A DNA stretch of 64,000 nt from Qipengyuania xiamenensis (GCF_019711495.1 NZ_JAIGNM010000001.1:1178001-1242000); one strand, 5' to 3'. Numbered from the stretch's first letter, positions 1-7,432 are shown. Numbers and translations: made by a program. The notes: generated by a model not told the origin, from the sequence alone.

Positions 1-200
1 CTACTCTTCGCTGGGAGAAGGAGGTCGCTGTCACTGACGAGGCCGGATATTTCCAAATCGAGACCGCGCCATCAGCTGAAATTGATGTTCATCCTATCGG
101 AGGCGGGCATCTCGAATTCCAGATGCCTGAGTTCGACGATTCACTGGACTTCATCCGTATTGGGCCGGTTACTTTTAAACAATCGAAAGAAGGAATGTAA
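1..200 (+). CDS. C-terminal fragment, probable pilus usher
   Basis: An open frame enters from the left edge (codons from base 3) and stops at TAA 198-200, giving the last 65 or so residues of a protein. The fragment reads as an alternating beta-rich domain (W-E-K-E-V-A-V-T-D-E-A-G-Y-F-Q-I-E near its start). The stop overlaps the ATG of the next gene as TAATG, so the two are translationally coupled. Because the next gene encodes a pilus periplasmic chaperone, the likeliest identity is the outer-membrane usher/TcfC-like protein of the same operon. That is inference from position; the fragment is too short to prove it. Confidence 0.45.
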   Translation, partial: TLRWEKEVAVTDEAGYFQIETAPSAEIDVHPIGGGHLEFQMPEFDDSLDFIRIGPVTFKQSKEGM

Positions 201-883
201 TGTCGGTTCTGAAAGCAATTTTTTTAGCTTTTCTAGTGGTTGCTCTACCTTCGGCCGCTCATGCAAGCCTCGCGCTGGATCGCGTTATTGTAGACATGGC
301 AAGCGACCAGCCAGCTCGAGCTGATATCGAGTTAACGAACGAGGGCGAAGAGCGCATGTACGTCGCTGTTGAACCATTCGAGATTTTGCATCCTGATACA
401 GAGGAGCAACAACGAATTGAGCTGGATTTAGGGAGCGAGAATACGCTTTTTGTTTCCCCACGCCGCCTGGTCCTTGAGCCCGGTGAAAAGAGGCTTGTTC
501 GTATCGCGGCCATTGGCGCGCGCCCGGCGATTGAGAGGACATTTCGAGTGCGAATTCGCCCAGTGGTCGGAGAAGTGGTTGGCGAGGATGACGGCTTAAA
601 GCTGCTGGTTGGTTACGATACTCTTGTCTTGTTGAGACCCGATTCATTGACCGGACAGCTAGATGTGCAGCGGAAAGGTGATGCAGTTTGGATTCGCAAC
701 AATACAAACTCGTCCTACGAATTTTTCGACGGAAAGGCATGTTCCGAGCGCTTGCCGACCTGTCGTGAACTTCGGCCAAACCGTCTATACCCAGGCGAAG
801 TTTGGGAGATCGCTGCCTTGCCTGACGAGAAGATCCAATTTACTCGCATCGTCGAAGGCACAGCCCAGAGGTTCGAGATCTGA
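200..883 (+). CDS. PapD-like periplasmic pilus chaperone
   Basis: 227 residues. The N-terminus is a clear Sec signal peptide, cut after about residue 22 (A-H-A, then SLALDR). The mature part has the chaperone immunoglobulin-fold pattern: a strand near residues 28-34, 'ELTNEGEERMYV', and the typical 'SPRRLVLEPGEKRLVRI' G1/F1 region at about residues 84-100 whose strand donates to subunits. Family role: periplasmic chaperones of the chaperone/usher pathway bind pilin subunits and hand them to the usher. The start is fixed by the TAATG overlap with the upstream probable usher. It appears to be the last gene of the pilus operon, since no pilin follows. Confidence 0.85.
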   Translation: MSVLKAIFLAFLVVALPSAAHASLALDRVIVDMASDQPARADIELTNEGEERMYVAVEPFEILHPDTEEQQRIELDLGSENTLFVSPRRLVLEPGEKRLVRIAAIGARPAIERTFRVRIRPVVGEVVGEDDGLKLLVGYDTLVLLRPDSLTGQLDVQRKGDAVWIRNNTNSSYEFFDGKACSERLPTCRELRPNRLYPGEVWEIAALPDEKIQFTRIVEGTAQRFEI

Positions 884-1187
884 CCGGGCATAGGGATCCA
901 AGTCGATCATATGCCTTACCATCACTTCTCAGTCGTTGCGGCTCGCGCCGAATTCTTAGAGGCTAACAAGCAACTGTGGCCCGCATTGCAGATGATATTA
1001 GAGATGGTTCGTCGCAATTTTCGACGAACTACCTCGTTTAGCTCGCAGCTAGTTGATGCAGACCTTAATAATAAAGCCCTGAAAAATAACATGTAATCTC
1101 TACGTAACGTTACATAGGCTGTGTTAAACTACAATTTCGTAGCAGATATGCCCATTCTTCGTTCACTAGTTGAATGGAGCATGCGCA
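884..1187. other. Intergenic region after pilus operon
   Basis: About 300 bases without a convincing gene. A 61-codon frame at 911-1096 has no family resemblance and was not accepted. The only structured element is the palindrome at 1101-1116, listed separately. The last part is AT-rich and probably carries the promoter of the small secreted protein that starts at 1188; no terminator with a T-tract is visible behind the chaperone gene. Confidence 0.5.
1101..1116. promoter_or_regulatory. Inverted repeat, possible operator
   Basis: TACGTAACGTTACATA is a palindrome apart from a single mismatched pair in the outer arms, centred on AACGTT. It lies about 70 bases before the start codon at 1188, a position suited to a dimeric regulator. 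No regulator can be named from the sequence. Confidence 0.3.
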
Positions 1188-1553
1188 ATGAAACTCTTTG
1201 CCAAACCGATTTGTATGTTTTTGGCGAGCGTGACAGCGACAATGATTGTCGGCGCATCTGCGGCATTTGCAGGCGGGCACGCTGAAGGCCGAGTGTCGAT
1301 AAGAGTATCTGTGCTTTCTGATGCAGATGCGGCATCGAGGTCAGCAGCAAAGCGCGTGAACGATCAACGGGGTTGGGCTGGCCTTTGCCAAGCGCTTTCC
1401 AGTTCGGACCTATTCAAGATTGTGACATTGGACGGAGACGCAGTTCGCAATGCAGGCAGTTCTTCTTGTGACCTTTCGCGCAAAGTTGATTCGACGGAGG
1501 TAGAACATCGGAGCAAGAGCAAGCCTTTGGCGTTAATGGTCAGTCCGATTTAA
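1188..1553 (+). CDS. Small secreted protein of unknown function
   Basis: 121 residues when started at ATG 1188; a start at 1170 would add six residues before the signal peptide and is less likely. Residues 1-28 form a standard signal peptide (K near the start, a long hydrophobic core, then S-A-A-F-A before GGHAEG). The mature protein is about 90 residues, with two cysteines (C-Q and S-C-D-L) that could form a disulfide in the periplasm. I recognise no family. It stands alone behind the pilus genes with its own upstream region, so a role in that pilus is possible but not shown. Confidence 0.6.
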   Translation: MKLFAKPICMFLASVTATMIVGASAAFAGGHAEGRVSIRVSVLSDADAASRSAAKRVNDQRGWAGLCQALSSSDLFKIVTLDGDAVRNAGSSSCDLSRKVDSTEVEHRSKSKPLALMVSPI

Positions 1554-1714
1554 AGCGGGCGTAGGAGAATTGACGCCAACTGATCTTCTAAAGGTTCGCT
1601 CGCAGGGTCAGATTTATCAACCACAGCTTCTTGCCGCTCTTTGCAATTCCAAGGTCCCCACCCCACCCAGTTCGCGACTGATTTGCGGAGGTCGCGCTAT
1701 ATCAGAGGCGTACG

Positions 1715-2188
1715 CTATCGTCCTTCCTTTGCGGCGATAATTTCATCCGGAAGTTCGTCGAAATCCTCAGATTTCTCGATCTCTTTCTTGAGGGCACCGA
1801 ACCTTCGATCAGTACTCTCTAGGGGTGGCGCCTCTGCATCGAGGTGCTGGCGAACGATTTGCAGACCCTCGATATCGCCGTCTGTCATACGATCGAGCGC
1901 GCTGCGGCCGCCGAAGATGGGCGCCTTGTTCGGCTTTTTCACCCATGCATTAGCGACCTCTTTTCGCGGCAGTAGCTTGTTGATGGCACGGAAGATGCCT
2001 AGGACATACGAAATGCGCAGGATCGTCGCCTGGCCGACCTCCGGTCCCTTTCCTTTCTTCCATGCACGCATCGTCTCGCGATCGAGCTGGCCCAAAACGG
2101 CTGCCTCGTCGCTCTCGCTAAGATCCCAGGCCTTCGCGATGTTGAAAAATGCCTTCAGCCCAATTCTAGCCGTCCGCTCGTCAATCAC
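1715..2188 (-). CDS. MbcA/ParS/Xre-type antitoxin, orphan
   Basis: 157 residues. The N-terminal part (about 1-60) has the helical Xre-like region with 'LGQLDRETMRAWKKGKG', as in helix-turn-helix antitoxins. The C-terminal part (about 75-120) matches the MbcA/ParS toxin-binding domain (DUF2384): P-I-F-G-G-R-S-A-L-D-R-M, then D-I-E-G-L-Q-I-V-R-Q-H-L-D. Family knowledge: such antitoxins bind and silence RES-domain toxins and repress their own operon. Here no RES frame can be found on either side: 1554-1714 has no suitable frame, and the upstream gene is unrelated. A charged tail of about 30 residues follows the domain. Confidence 0.8.
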   Translation of the reverse strand: MIDERTARIGLKAFFNIAKAWDLSESDEAAVLGQLDRETMRAWKKGKGPEVGQATILRISYVLGIFRAINKLLPRKEVANAWVKKPNKAPIFGGRSALDRMTDGDIEGLQIVRQHLDAEAPPLESTDRRFGALKKEIEKSEDFDELPDEIIAAKEGR

Positions 2189-2364
2189 AACTATTCTCCA
2201 TCTGCCCCGAAAAAGGGGAAAGTCCTTCGGTCGATCCCAGTATCAATCATGCGGAGAGCCGAAACAATCGCGATAACTGCGCTTCACCCAATTGCGGAGC
2301 AGACGGAAACCATGTTGCAGGCGTCGAGCGGGACCCCGCGCAATAGATCCACGAAAACGACCCC

Positions 2365-2619
2365 TCAGTCGGGATGGACCGAGAACTCGCCGCGCAAATA
2401 ATCGAAATAGAATCCGTAAACCCCGCGGCGGCGGTGGCGAATACCCTCGGGCAATGGCTCGTGAGGCAGGCTGGCATCGCGTGCAGCGTCGCGTACGATC
2501 CGGTCGAACAGGTTGCCCTCGGGCCAAGTCGCGCAAAGCCTTACATTGCCTATCTTCCAACTAAGCACCCTGCCGTGATCGGCAGTGTATTCCTCCTCCG
2601 CCTCGCCCGATCGTTCCAA
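2365..2619 (-). CDS. Small hypothetical protein
   Basis: Up to 84 residues, from TTG at 2619; a stop lies two codons further upstream, so it cannot be longer. A GTG about 17 codons in, followed by 'LSWKIGNVRL', is an alternative start. The C-terminal half (G-V-Y-G-F-Y-F-D-Y-L-R-G-E-F) is aromatic and looks coding, but I recognise no family. It lies upstream of the antitoxin gene on the same strand with a gap of 176 bases. Overlapping frames here give only low-complexity arginine-rich translations, which favours this frame. Confidence 0.35.
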   Translation of the reverse strand: MERSGEAEEEYTADHGRVLSWKIGNVRLCATWPEGNLFDRIVRDAARDASLPHEPLPEGIRHRRRGVYGFYFDYLRGEFSVHPD

Positions 2620-2887
2620 GCCGCCTTAAAAGTCCCGAGAACGAGAAGCCAGCGCTGTAGACGGGGCGGGCGAGCGTTCTAGGTTAGAAAAATCTGGAAT
2701 CCTATATTTCGATGTTAATTCACCAAGCATGAGCCGGAGCATCGGTGGCAGGTGACCTTTTCGAAGCCTCCACGCGCGTGCGCGTGTCTCTGCAGAAATT
2801 ACCGCTCCATGAGCATGTGGAGCACTACGCGCGGGCGCGCGAACATATAGCTAGCTAGAGCGTCCACTCTGGCGCGTTCTCGAAGAA

Positions 2888-2922
2888 ATGCGGACATTCC
2901 GCTAACGACCCGATTGCGGACA
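2888..2922. repeat. Dispersed intergenic repeat, copy 1 (short)
   Basis: Contains GCGGACATTCCGCTAACG followed by CCCGATTGCGGACA. The block GCTAACGACCCGATTG recurs at 5583-5599, and in degenerate form at 6980-6996. It is non-coding and only the tail end of the longer unit is present here. Confidence 0.55.
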
Positions 2923-3005
2923 CGTGCGCAAGAACCAGGCTTGGGTGATTGAGGAATATGATCCGGAGCCGGGCGTCGATGTTCGATCGAATGCTTGGAC
3001 GCCGC

Positions 3006-3042
3006 GAAAAAGGGCCTCCACTCCCTTGGGGAAGCGGAGGCC
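3006..3042 (-). terminator. Rho-independent terminator
   Basis: On the minus strand GGCCTCC, a 16-base loop region, then GGAGGCC is followed by CTTTTT. It lies 80 bases past the stop of the antitoxin-domain gene at 3122-3364 and is oriented to end its transcript. Confidence 0.7.
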
Positions 3043-3121
3043 TGAAGTTGAAGCGGCGCCGCAAGAACAGCACCACCCCTCGGGTCGCCTCGTTGCAGGC
3101 GCACTGCATTCCGCTGTGTCG

Positions 3122-3364
3122 CTATTCCTTTTTCACGCATGCTTGCAGATACTCGATACCTGCGAGTTCTCCTTCGACACGTTCGCGCCCTTCTTCGCTT
3201 TCGATGACGAGGTCGATCGGTCTTCCGCCCAACTGATGATTGGGCTCGTTCATGAAGGAAATTGCAGCCTCTCGCCCTAGGACGATCATTGCCAATCGTG
3301 TTGTATCGCTCTGTCGCTTCGCCGCAGCCGGCGTTAGACGCGTTCCCCAATCGCGGTCCGACAT
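3122..3364 (-). CDS. Short MbcA/ParS toxin-binding-domain protein
   Basis: 80 residues, consisting almost only of the DUF2384 domain: 'RLTPAAAKRQSDTTRLAM', then L-G-R-E-A-A-I-S-F-M-N, L-G-G-R-P-I-D-L and E-E-G-R-E-R-V-E-G-E-L. The helix-turn-helix part seen in full-length antitoxins is missing. The ATG at 3364 overlaps an upstream stop as TGATG; that upstream frame encodes only a short peptide, so a leader peptide is possible. A terminator follows at 3006-3042. No RES toxin is adjacent. Such stand-alone domains occur in sphingomonads as far as I recall, so this is probably a complete gene and not a remnant. Confidence 0.75.
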   Translation of the reverse strand: MSDRDWGTRLTPAAAKRQSDTTRLAMIVLGREAAISFMNEPNHQLGGRPIDLVIESEEGRERVEGELAGIEYLQACVKKE

Positions 3365-3834
3365 CAGGTGTCGACTTCCACGGCGAACTCGAACTGATAA
3401 AATGGAAAATCCACATTGCCCTCCTCGTTAAAGCGGGAGCACAACGTATCTCTCAGTCGCAGTACGCTCAGTGGTACCAACTGCGATAATGCAGTGTCTA
3501 TCAGAGTTGACCGGGCATGTCTTGAAGTAAAAATTTGCTGGTTGTTGGCTAGCTCGGATCATCCAACCCCAAGACTCAACAAATTTCGACATCGCATAAA
3601 CCCGCAGCGAGCTTACGGCGGCAAGGGCCTGCCAGCAATTTTTACACTCTTCAATATCCGTCATTGTAATTTTTTTGCACGCTGCTATATGGAAATTGCC
3701 TAACGTCGTTTGCGACGGATATTGATTGCCACCAGCTACGCACAAGCGTGCTACCCGCACCTCGTCCATTTCATCCTTCTTGGCTCCGCAGCGGTACTCG
3801 TCCGCGCGGGTGATTTTTCGTATGCTAGGATGCT
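3365..3834. other. AT-rich region with no secure gene
   Basis: About 470 bases of lower GC. A minus-strand frame of 113 codons (3428-3769, inner ATG at 3664) exists but has no recognisable family and no Shine-Dalgarno. A second, ATG-less minus frame ends at the TGATG before the antitoxin-domain gene; a GAGGAGGG sequence at about 3419-3426 could serve a 16-residue leader started at GTG 3414. The right end must hold the promoter of the IF-1 gene. Confidence 0.4.
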
Positions 3835-3837
3835 TTG

Positions 3838-4104
3838 TTGGCGAAAGAAGAGCTCATAACGATGGAGGGTGCGATCGATGAGATCCTGCCCGATGGTCGC
3901 TTCGGCGTCGTCCTCGATAATGAGCATCGCATCATCTGCTACACTGCAGGCAAGATGCGTCGCTATCGCATCCGATCGGTCGTTGGAGACCGCGTACATG
4001 TCGAAATGACGCCATACGATCTGAGCAAAGGCCGGATCGTCTTCCGTGAACGAACACAAGGGCCCATGCCCGCCGGTGCTCGCAAGCGCGGATACAGGCG
4101 CTGA
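3838..4104 (+). CDS. infA: Translation initiation factor IF-1 (paralog)
   Basis: 88 residues from TTG 3838, giving [11 protein letters not shown] as in standard IF-1; AGGA at 3827-3830 is well spaced for it. The S1/OB fold is complete: '[11 protein letters not shown]', [32 protein letters not shown]-1 binds the ribosomal A site and helps start-site selection. The protein is about 16 residues longer than the usual 72, with a basic tail rich in G, R and K. Placement before a cold-shock gene and among tiny accessory proteins suggests a second, conditional IF-1 and not the housekeeping copy, but the main copy is outside the window. Confidence 0.88.
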   Translation: MAKEELITMEGAIDEILPDGRFGVVLDNEHRIICYTAGKMRRYRIRSVVGDRVHVEMTPYDLSKGRIVFRERTQGPMPAGARKRGYRR

Positions 4105-4148
4105 GATCTGAAGAAGGCGGCGGGAAGACCCTGCCGGAATTACACATA

Positions 4149-4301
4149 ATGAATACACTAAACGCGCGCGATGCCTCGCGCCCCAAGCTTTCCCTCCGTT
4201 TCGGCGCCATCCATGCGCAGCGTGGTGCGCGGGAAAACGCCAATCCTGGCCTCATGGCAACCGCCGAGCTGCGACGTGTCGTCGCAACGATGATCGACTG
4301 A
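4149..4301 (+). CDS. 50-residue hypothetical protein
   Basis: ATG 4149 to TGA 4301. The sequence begins MNTLNARDASRPKLSLRFG and ends L-M-A-T-A-E-L-R-R-V-V-A-T-M-I-D. The tail looks like a conserved short amphipathic helix, and I recall similar endings in small sphingomonad proteins, but no function is known to me. It lies between the IF-1 paralog and another small gene on the same strand. Confidence 0.45.
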   Translation: MNTLNARDASRPKLSLRFGAIHAQRGARENANPGLMATAELRRVVATMID

Positions 4302-4359
4302 GCCACAAACAACTTTCGCGGCCATGCATCAGCATCCCCGCCACTACAGGAGAACTGTC

Positions 4360-4584
4360 ATGGACCTGAATCATCAATACGCCCAGCACCAACGGGCCCT
4401 CATGAGTGCCGAACGTGCTGCAAACGATGACGACCGCCTCGCCAAACTGGTGAAGGCTTCACACATTGCCGGACGCATAAGCGAATTCCAGCACGGACTG
4501 GGCGCTGCCGCAGCCTGTGCCTGGAGCAAAGCGCAATTTGCCAATCCGGCAACCCTGACGACAGGCTTCGAAGCAACTCACTAG
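4360..4584 (+). CDS. Small helical hypothetical protein
   Basis: 74 residues from ATG 4360, preceded by AGGAG about 10 bases upstream; an in-frame ATG at 4324 lacks such a site. The start 'MDLNHQYAQHQRALMSAE' resembles a group of short alphaproteobacterial proteins with a 'MDLNYLYHRHQ'-like beginning. It is predicted all-helical with no signal peptide or membrane segment. Function unknown. It precedes the cold-shock gene by about 190 bases. Confidence 0.55.
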   Translation: MDLNHQYAQHQRALMSAERAANDDDRLAKLVKASHIAGRISEFQHGLGAAAACAWSKAQFANPATLTTGFEATH

Positions 4585-4777
4585 TAAGTGAGACTTCTGT
4601 CGCCCAAAAAAATGCTCACGTTGAATTTCGACGGATATCGACGCCTGGCTAAGCAATCGGACATCTCCGGTTCGCGCGCCTTCAATACGGCGACCTCCTT
4701 TCAATTGACGACTTGACGCACGAACCCGGCTCGCAATCTCGCCAACCGGACACAAACGTTTCTTGAAAGGAAACGAA

Positions 4778-4987
4778 ATGACTACTGGTACCGTAAAATT
4801 CTTCAACAGCGACAAGGGCTACGGTTTCATCCAGCCCGATGACGGCTCGGCCGACAGCTTCGTCCACATTTCTGCCGTCCAGGCGGCAGGTATGGCGACA
4901 CTCGATAAGGAGCAGCGCCTCAACTACGAAGTTGAAACCGGCCGCAACGGCAAGGCAAGCGCGGTCAATATCTCGGCTGCCGACTAA
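4778..4987 (+). CDS. Cold-shock domain protein (CspA family)
   Basis: 69 residues from ATG 4778, with AAAGGA upstream; a start at 4763 would add five atypical residues. The cold-shock fold is complete: GTVKFFNSDKGYGFI with the RNP1 motif K-G-Y-G-F-I, and RNP2 F-V-H-I-S. These proteins bind single-stranded RNA and act as chaperones that melt structure. The leader from the previous stop is about 190 bases, consistent with the long 5' UTR of cold-inducible csp genes. A strong hairpin follows the stop codon. Confidence 0.93.
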   Translation: MTTGTVKFFNSDKGYGFIQPDDGSADSFVHISAVQAAGMATLDKEQRLNYEVETGRNGKASAVNISAAD

Positions 4988-5003
4988 TCAGCTTACCCGA
5001 GTT

Positions 5004-5039
5004 CCTCTCGCGTGCTTTTGCGACCCGGCACGCGAGGGG
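5004..5039 (+). terminator. Hairpin after cold-shock gene
   Basis: CTCGCGTGC (5007-5015) pairs perfectly with GCACGCGAG (5028-5036), and three more pairs extend the stem. There is no T-tract, so this may be an RNA 3'-end or stabilising hairpin and not a classic intrinsic terminator. Confidence 0.5.
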
Positions 5040-5075
5040 GACACCCGTATATGATCCAGACTTGAGAGATGCACA

Positions 5076-5303
5076 TTGTACCAATCGTTCGAATTTTACG
5101 AAGCGCGTGCGCAAGAAGCAGCTCTCGAAGCCGAGGCGGCGACGCTCGACAATGTCAAAAATCGCAACCTGCGTGCCGAGAAGTCGTGGACAAGGCTTGC
5201 TGAACTTGCGCGAAAAGTAGCGACAGACCGCGCAAAGGCCGAGCAAACCAAGGCGGAAAAGCGAGATGCCGAGCTTGCCCTGCAACTCTCGCAATTGAGC
5301 TAG
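5076..5303 (+). CDS. Small coiled-coil-like hypothetical protein
   Basis: 75 residues starting at TTG 5076. The protein is nearly all Ala, Glu, Lys, Arg and Leu in heptad-like order ('YEARAQEAALEAEAATLDNVKNRNLRAE' region), so a long helix or coiled coil is predicted. I recall similar short proteins with a 'LDNV..R..RA...W' core in sphingomonads, but know no function. It is followed 12 bases later by another small gene, so the two probably form an operon. Confidence 0.5.
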   Translation: MYQSFEFYEARAQEAALEAEAATLDNVKNRNLRAEKSWTRLAELARKVATDRAKAEQTKAEKRDAELALQLSQLS

Positions 5304-5315
5304 AGCGAGGCTGCC

Positions 5316-5504
5316 ATGTCTCTGCCCAAGGGATTTGCCATGTTCCGCCGAACCGACGGCACGGCTGCTGCTTGCCGGGTTTCGGCAATCCTTTTCGTCG
5401 GGAAAAACGAACGCGGTGTCGTTCTGAACTTCGCGGGCGGTGCACAGGTCAATGTGCATGAAGACTTCGATGAAGTGATGGCCTTGCTATCAGCAGAAGC
5501 TTGA
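5316..5504 (+). CDS. Small hypothetical protein
   Basis: 62 residues from ATG 5316, 12 bases after the previous gene. It appears to be a small beta-rich protein: 'CRVSAILFVGKNERGVVLNF' followed by A-Q-V-N-V-H-E-D-F-D-E-V. No signal peptide or membrane span. Function unknown. It is the last of a run of five small plus-strand genes after the IF-1 paralog. Confidence 0.5.
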   Translation: MSLPKGFAMFRRTDGTAAACRVSAILFVGKNERGVVLNFAGGAQVNVHEDFDEVMALLSAEA

Positions 5505-5516
5505 ATGGCAACGGCT

Positions 5517-5610
5517 GCGTCCGCTTTCCACCCACCTGGTGACGCTTTCACCGAGCTAGGAATGTGCCAGGAGCTGACGGGCGGCTAACGACCCGATTGT
5601 GGACATTCTG
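5517..5610. repeat. Dispersed intergenic repeat, copy 2
   Basis: Unit of about 95 bases: GTCCGCTTTCCACCCACCTGG, then CTTTCACCGAGCTAGGAATG, CAGGAGCTGACGGGCGGCTAACGACCCGATTGTGGACATTC in pieces. The same order of blocks is found at 6914-7003. It lies between two convergent genes. Confidence 0.6.
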
Positions 5611-5636
5611 CTAAGCTCGAACTTGAGAAACCGTAC

Positions 5637-6689
5637 TCAGTGTGCGGCTTGCTGCTCTGAAATATTCTCGCAGGTCAGCTCGGACCTGAAGCCGACCATT
5701 GCGGGACCGGCCGAGTGAACCGCGCCCGCCTGCATTGCAAAGGCTTCCATCAGCTTAGACCCGAGGCCCTTCTCGTTCTGGCCCTTGGAATCGAGCCCCA
5801 GCCCATCATCCTCGATCGTCAGACTCCAGTCTCCTTCCTTTGCATGGAAATACACGCCAATCGTTCCGCTTCTGCCTTCGGGGAAGGCGTACTTGAGCGC
5901 GTTGGATATCGCTTCGTTCATGTACAGACCCAGGGCGGCTGCGATCTCACGCGGCAGCTTGCATCGGTCGATTTCCCGAAAGAGTCGCACACCCTTCGGT
6001 AGAGCCGCGCTTTCGAGCCGATCAAGCAGACTGTCCATGAACACCTTTGTATCGACCTCAATGGTTTCTGATTGCTCTAGTGCAAGTTCCGAATATGCGT
6101 CCGCGAATGTTCGAACGCGGCCCGCTGCATCGTTCAGATGTTCATGAATGAGTGGGTCGGTGGCACTTCGCTTCTGTATTTCCAGCATGCTGGCAACGAG
6201 GGCGAAATTGTTCTTGGTGCGATGCTCGAGGTCGGCAAGCAGGATCAAGCGGCGATCCGCCGCAGCCTGAATTTCATCGACGGTCCGACGTGCCGCTCTT
6301 CGAAACGCTTCAGCAAAAATTACAACGATAAGGCAGCATGCCGCATTAAGGGCCACCCGCGGCGGGTCTGCCGGATCGATAAACTGAAACCCGCGGGTCT
6401 CGGGAAGAACAAAATACCATGCCCAGACGAACGTTACCGCGAATGCGGTCACTCCTGCCTGCCAGTGACCATAGAGTGTTACTAGCAACAAGGTTGGATA
6501 TATAAGGGCAAAGGGACCCGACGTCGGAGCCCATAAATCGAAAACCGAACGCAGACTGATCATTGCGGCCGAGCACAATACCCCGAAAGTGATCTGGGCG
6601 GCGAACTGGCCCTGCCTAGTTAGGAACTGGTGGGTAACGTCAAATTGCGCGAGACGCTGCATGACAAACTTCCCGGGCGAAAAATGCAT
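5637..6689 (-). CDS. Membrane HisKA_2-type sensor histidine kinase
   Basis: 350 residues; an inner ATG at residue 10 is an alternative start. Four hydrophobic segments fill about residues 30-130 (a DUF4118/KdpD-like membrane module: 'GPFALIYPTLLLVTLYG'). Then comes the dimerisation/phosphoacceptor part with 'LADLEHRTKNNFALV' (His 156), typical of HisKA_2/HWE-related kinases. The ATPase follows with N-box 'MNEAISNALKYAFP' and G-box D-D-G-L-G-L. There is no periplasmic sensor domain. No response regulator is adjacent, so the partner is unknown; kinases of this class often feed PhyR-type regulators in alphaproteobacteria. Confidence 0.88.
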   Translation of the reverse strand: MHFSPGKFVMQRLAQFDVTHQFLTRQGQFAAQITFGVLCSAAMISLRSVFDLWAPTSGPFALIYPTLLLVTLYGHWQAGVTAFAVTFVWAWYFVLPETRGFQFIDPADPPRVALNAACCLIVVIFAEAFRRAARRTVDEIQAAADRRLILLADLEHRTKNNFALVASMLEIQKRSATDPLIHEHLNDAAGRVRTFADAYSELALEQSETIEVDTKVFMDSLLDRLESAALPKGVRLFREIDRCKLPREIAAALGLYMNEAISNALKYAFPEGRSGTIGVYFHAKEGDWSLTIEDDGLGLDSKGQNEKGLGSKLMEAFAMQAGAVHSAGPAMVGFRSELTCENISEQQAAH

Positions 6690-7054
6690 CCGGAGGCCAA
6701 TTGCAACCGAAGCGTCGATACCCTTCCGCCCATCGACATTAACACACTAGGCCAGTTGGGAATATAAGTCGATGGCGGACTCTTTGCGTAGAAAATACAT
6801 ATGCATGCAGACTGTGTTGGTATTGCGGCAGGTGAGAGTGGCTCGCAGCTCAAAATTCAGCCGATCACCACATAGCGTCTACGAATGACTTCTCTGAATT
6901 TTCAAAGCGGGGGACGTCCGTTTCCCACCCAGTTCGTGGCAGCTTCACCGAGCTAGCGCCGTGACAGGAACGGACAGGCAGCTAACGACCGCGCTTGCAG
7001 ACATTAGGCCGCGGCTTTCACTCACTCATTGGGCACAACTTCGTATCTCTCTCT
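6690..7054. other. Intergenic region with repeat copy
   Basis: About 365 bases between the kinase start and the stop of a small membrane protein. The left part is AT-rich and should hold the kinase promoter. The right part is occupied by repeat copy 3. No gene is supported. Confidence 0.5.
6907..7014. repeat. Dispersed intergenic repeat, copy 3
   Basis: Carries GTCCGTTTCCCACCCAGTTCG, GCTTCACCGAGCTAGC, GACAGGAACGGACAGGCAGC and TAACGACCGCGCTTGCAGACATT in the same order as copy 2. Divergence of about a quarter of positions suggests an old, non-mobile repeat. Confidence 0.6.
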
Positions 7055-7369
7055 CTAGGCCTTCAGAATCCGTCGGCGAGCCAAGAGAAAGAGAAGGCTC
7101 GGCCAAAAGACCGTGTTCGCGACGTCGACCATGGGAGCAAACAGGCCGAAGTGTTTGTCAGGGGTGAAGAGATCTGCCAGTTCGTTTGCGAAAGCAAAGA
7201 GATAGACCAGACCGATGGGAACCCACGATCTCATTCGGCGCCTGAAGAGCAACGACCCCAGAAAGAAGATTAAGAGGCCGGCGTGAAGGTGTAGCAGGGC
7301 TTCAGACGCGGCGAAGTAGTCGCCTATTGCACGCTTGGTCTCGGAATAGGTGATGAACCAGTTTGCCAT
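7055..7369 (-). CDS. Small integral membrane protein (VanZ-like)
   Basis: 104 residues with three predicted membrane helices (about 22-42, 48-66 and 78-97), separated by short basic loops 'FRRRMRSW' and followed by 'ARRRILKA'. The pattern 'SWVPIGLVYLFAFANELADL' resembles small VanZ-like membrane proteins. Function unknown. It lies upstream of nothing obvious: the gene below it on the minus strand, the kinase, is separated by 365 bases. Confidence 0.6.
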   Translation of the reverse strand: MANWFITYSETKRAIGDYFAASEALLHLHAGLLIFFLGSLLFRRRMRSWVPIGLVYLFAFANELADLFTPDKHFGLFAPMVDVANTVFWPSLLFLLARRRILKA

Positions 7370-7432
7370 CGTGGCGTCCTAGTGAGAAGAGAATTGGGTG
7401 TCACTGCGAATGTGGCAATCTCACTACGTCGG

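Larger units (their letters stand above)
2620..3121. other. Gene-poor stretch with repeat and terminator
   Basis: About 500 bases with no acceptable gene. The long minus-strand frame covering 2799-3416 is arginine-rich and overlaps the antitoxin gene at 3122-3364 in another frame, so it is treated as noise. The stretch holds one short copy of the dispersed intergenic repeat (2888-2922) and a rho-independent terminator for the minus strand (3006-3042). Confidence 0.55.

Noticed and set aside
911-1096. 61-codon plus-strand frame after the pilus chaperone
   Set aside because: No Shine-Dalgarno, no recognisable pattern; ends inside AT-rich promoter-like DNA.
2799-3416. 205-codon minus-strand frame with a strong Shine-Dalgarno
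   Set aside because: It is arginine- and serine-rich, overlaps the antitoxin-domain gene in another frame and crosses its terminator.
3428-3769. 113-codon minus-strand frame
   Set aside because: No Shine-Dalgarno, no family resemblance, lower-GC DNA where frames stay open by chance. Kept only as part of the intergenic description.
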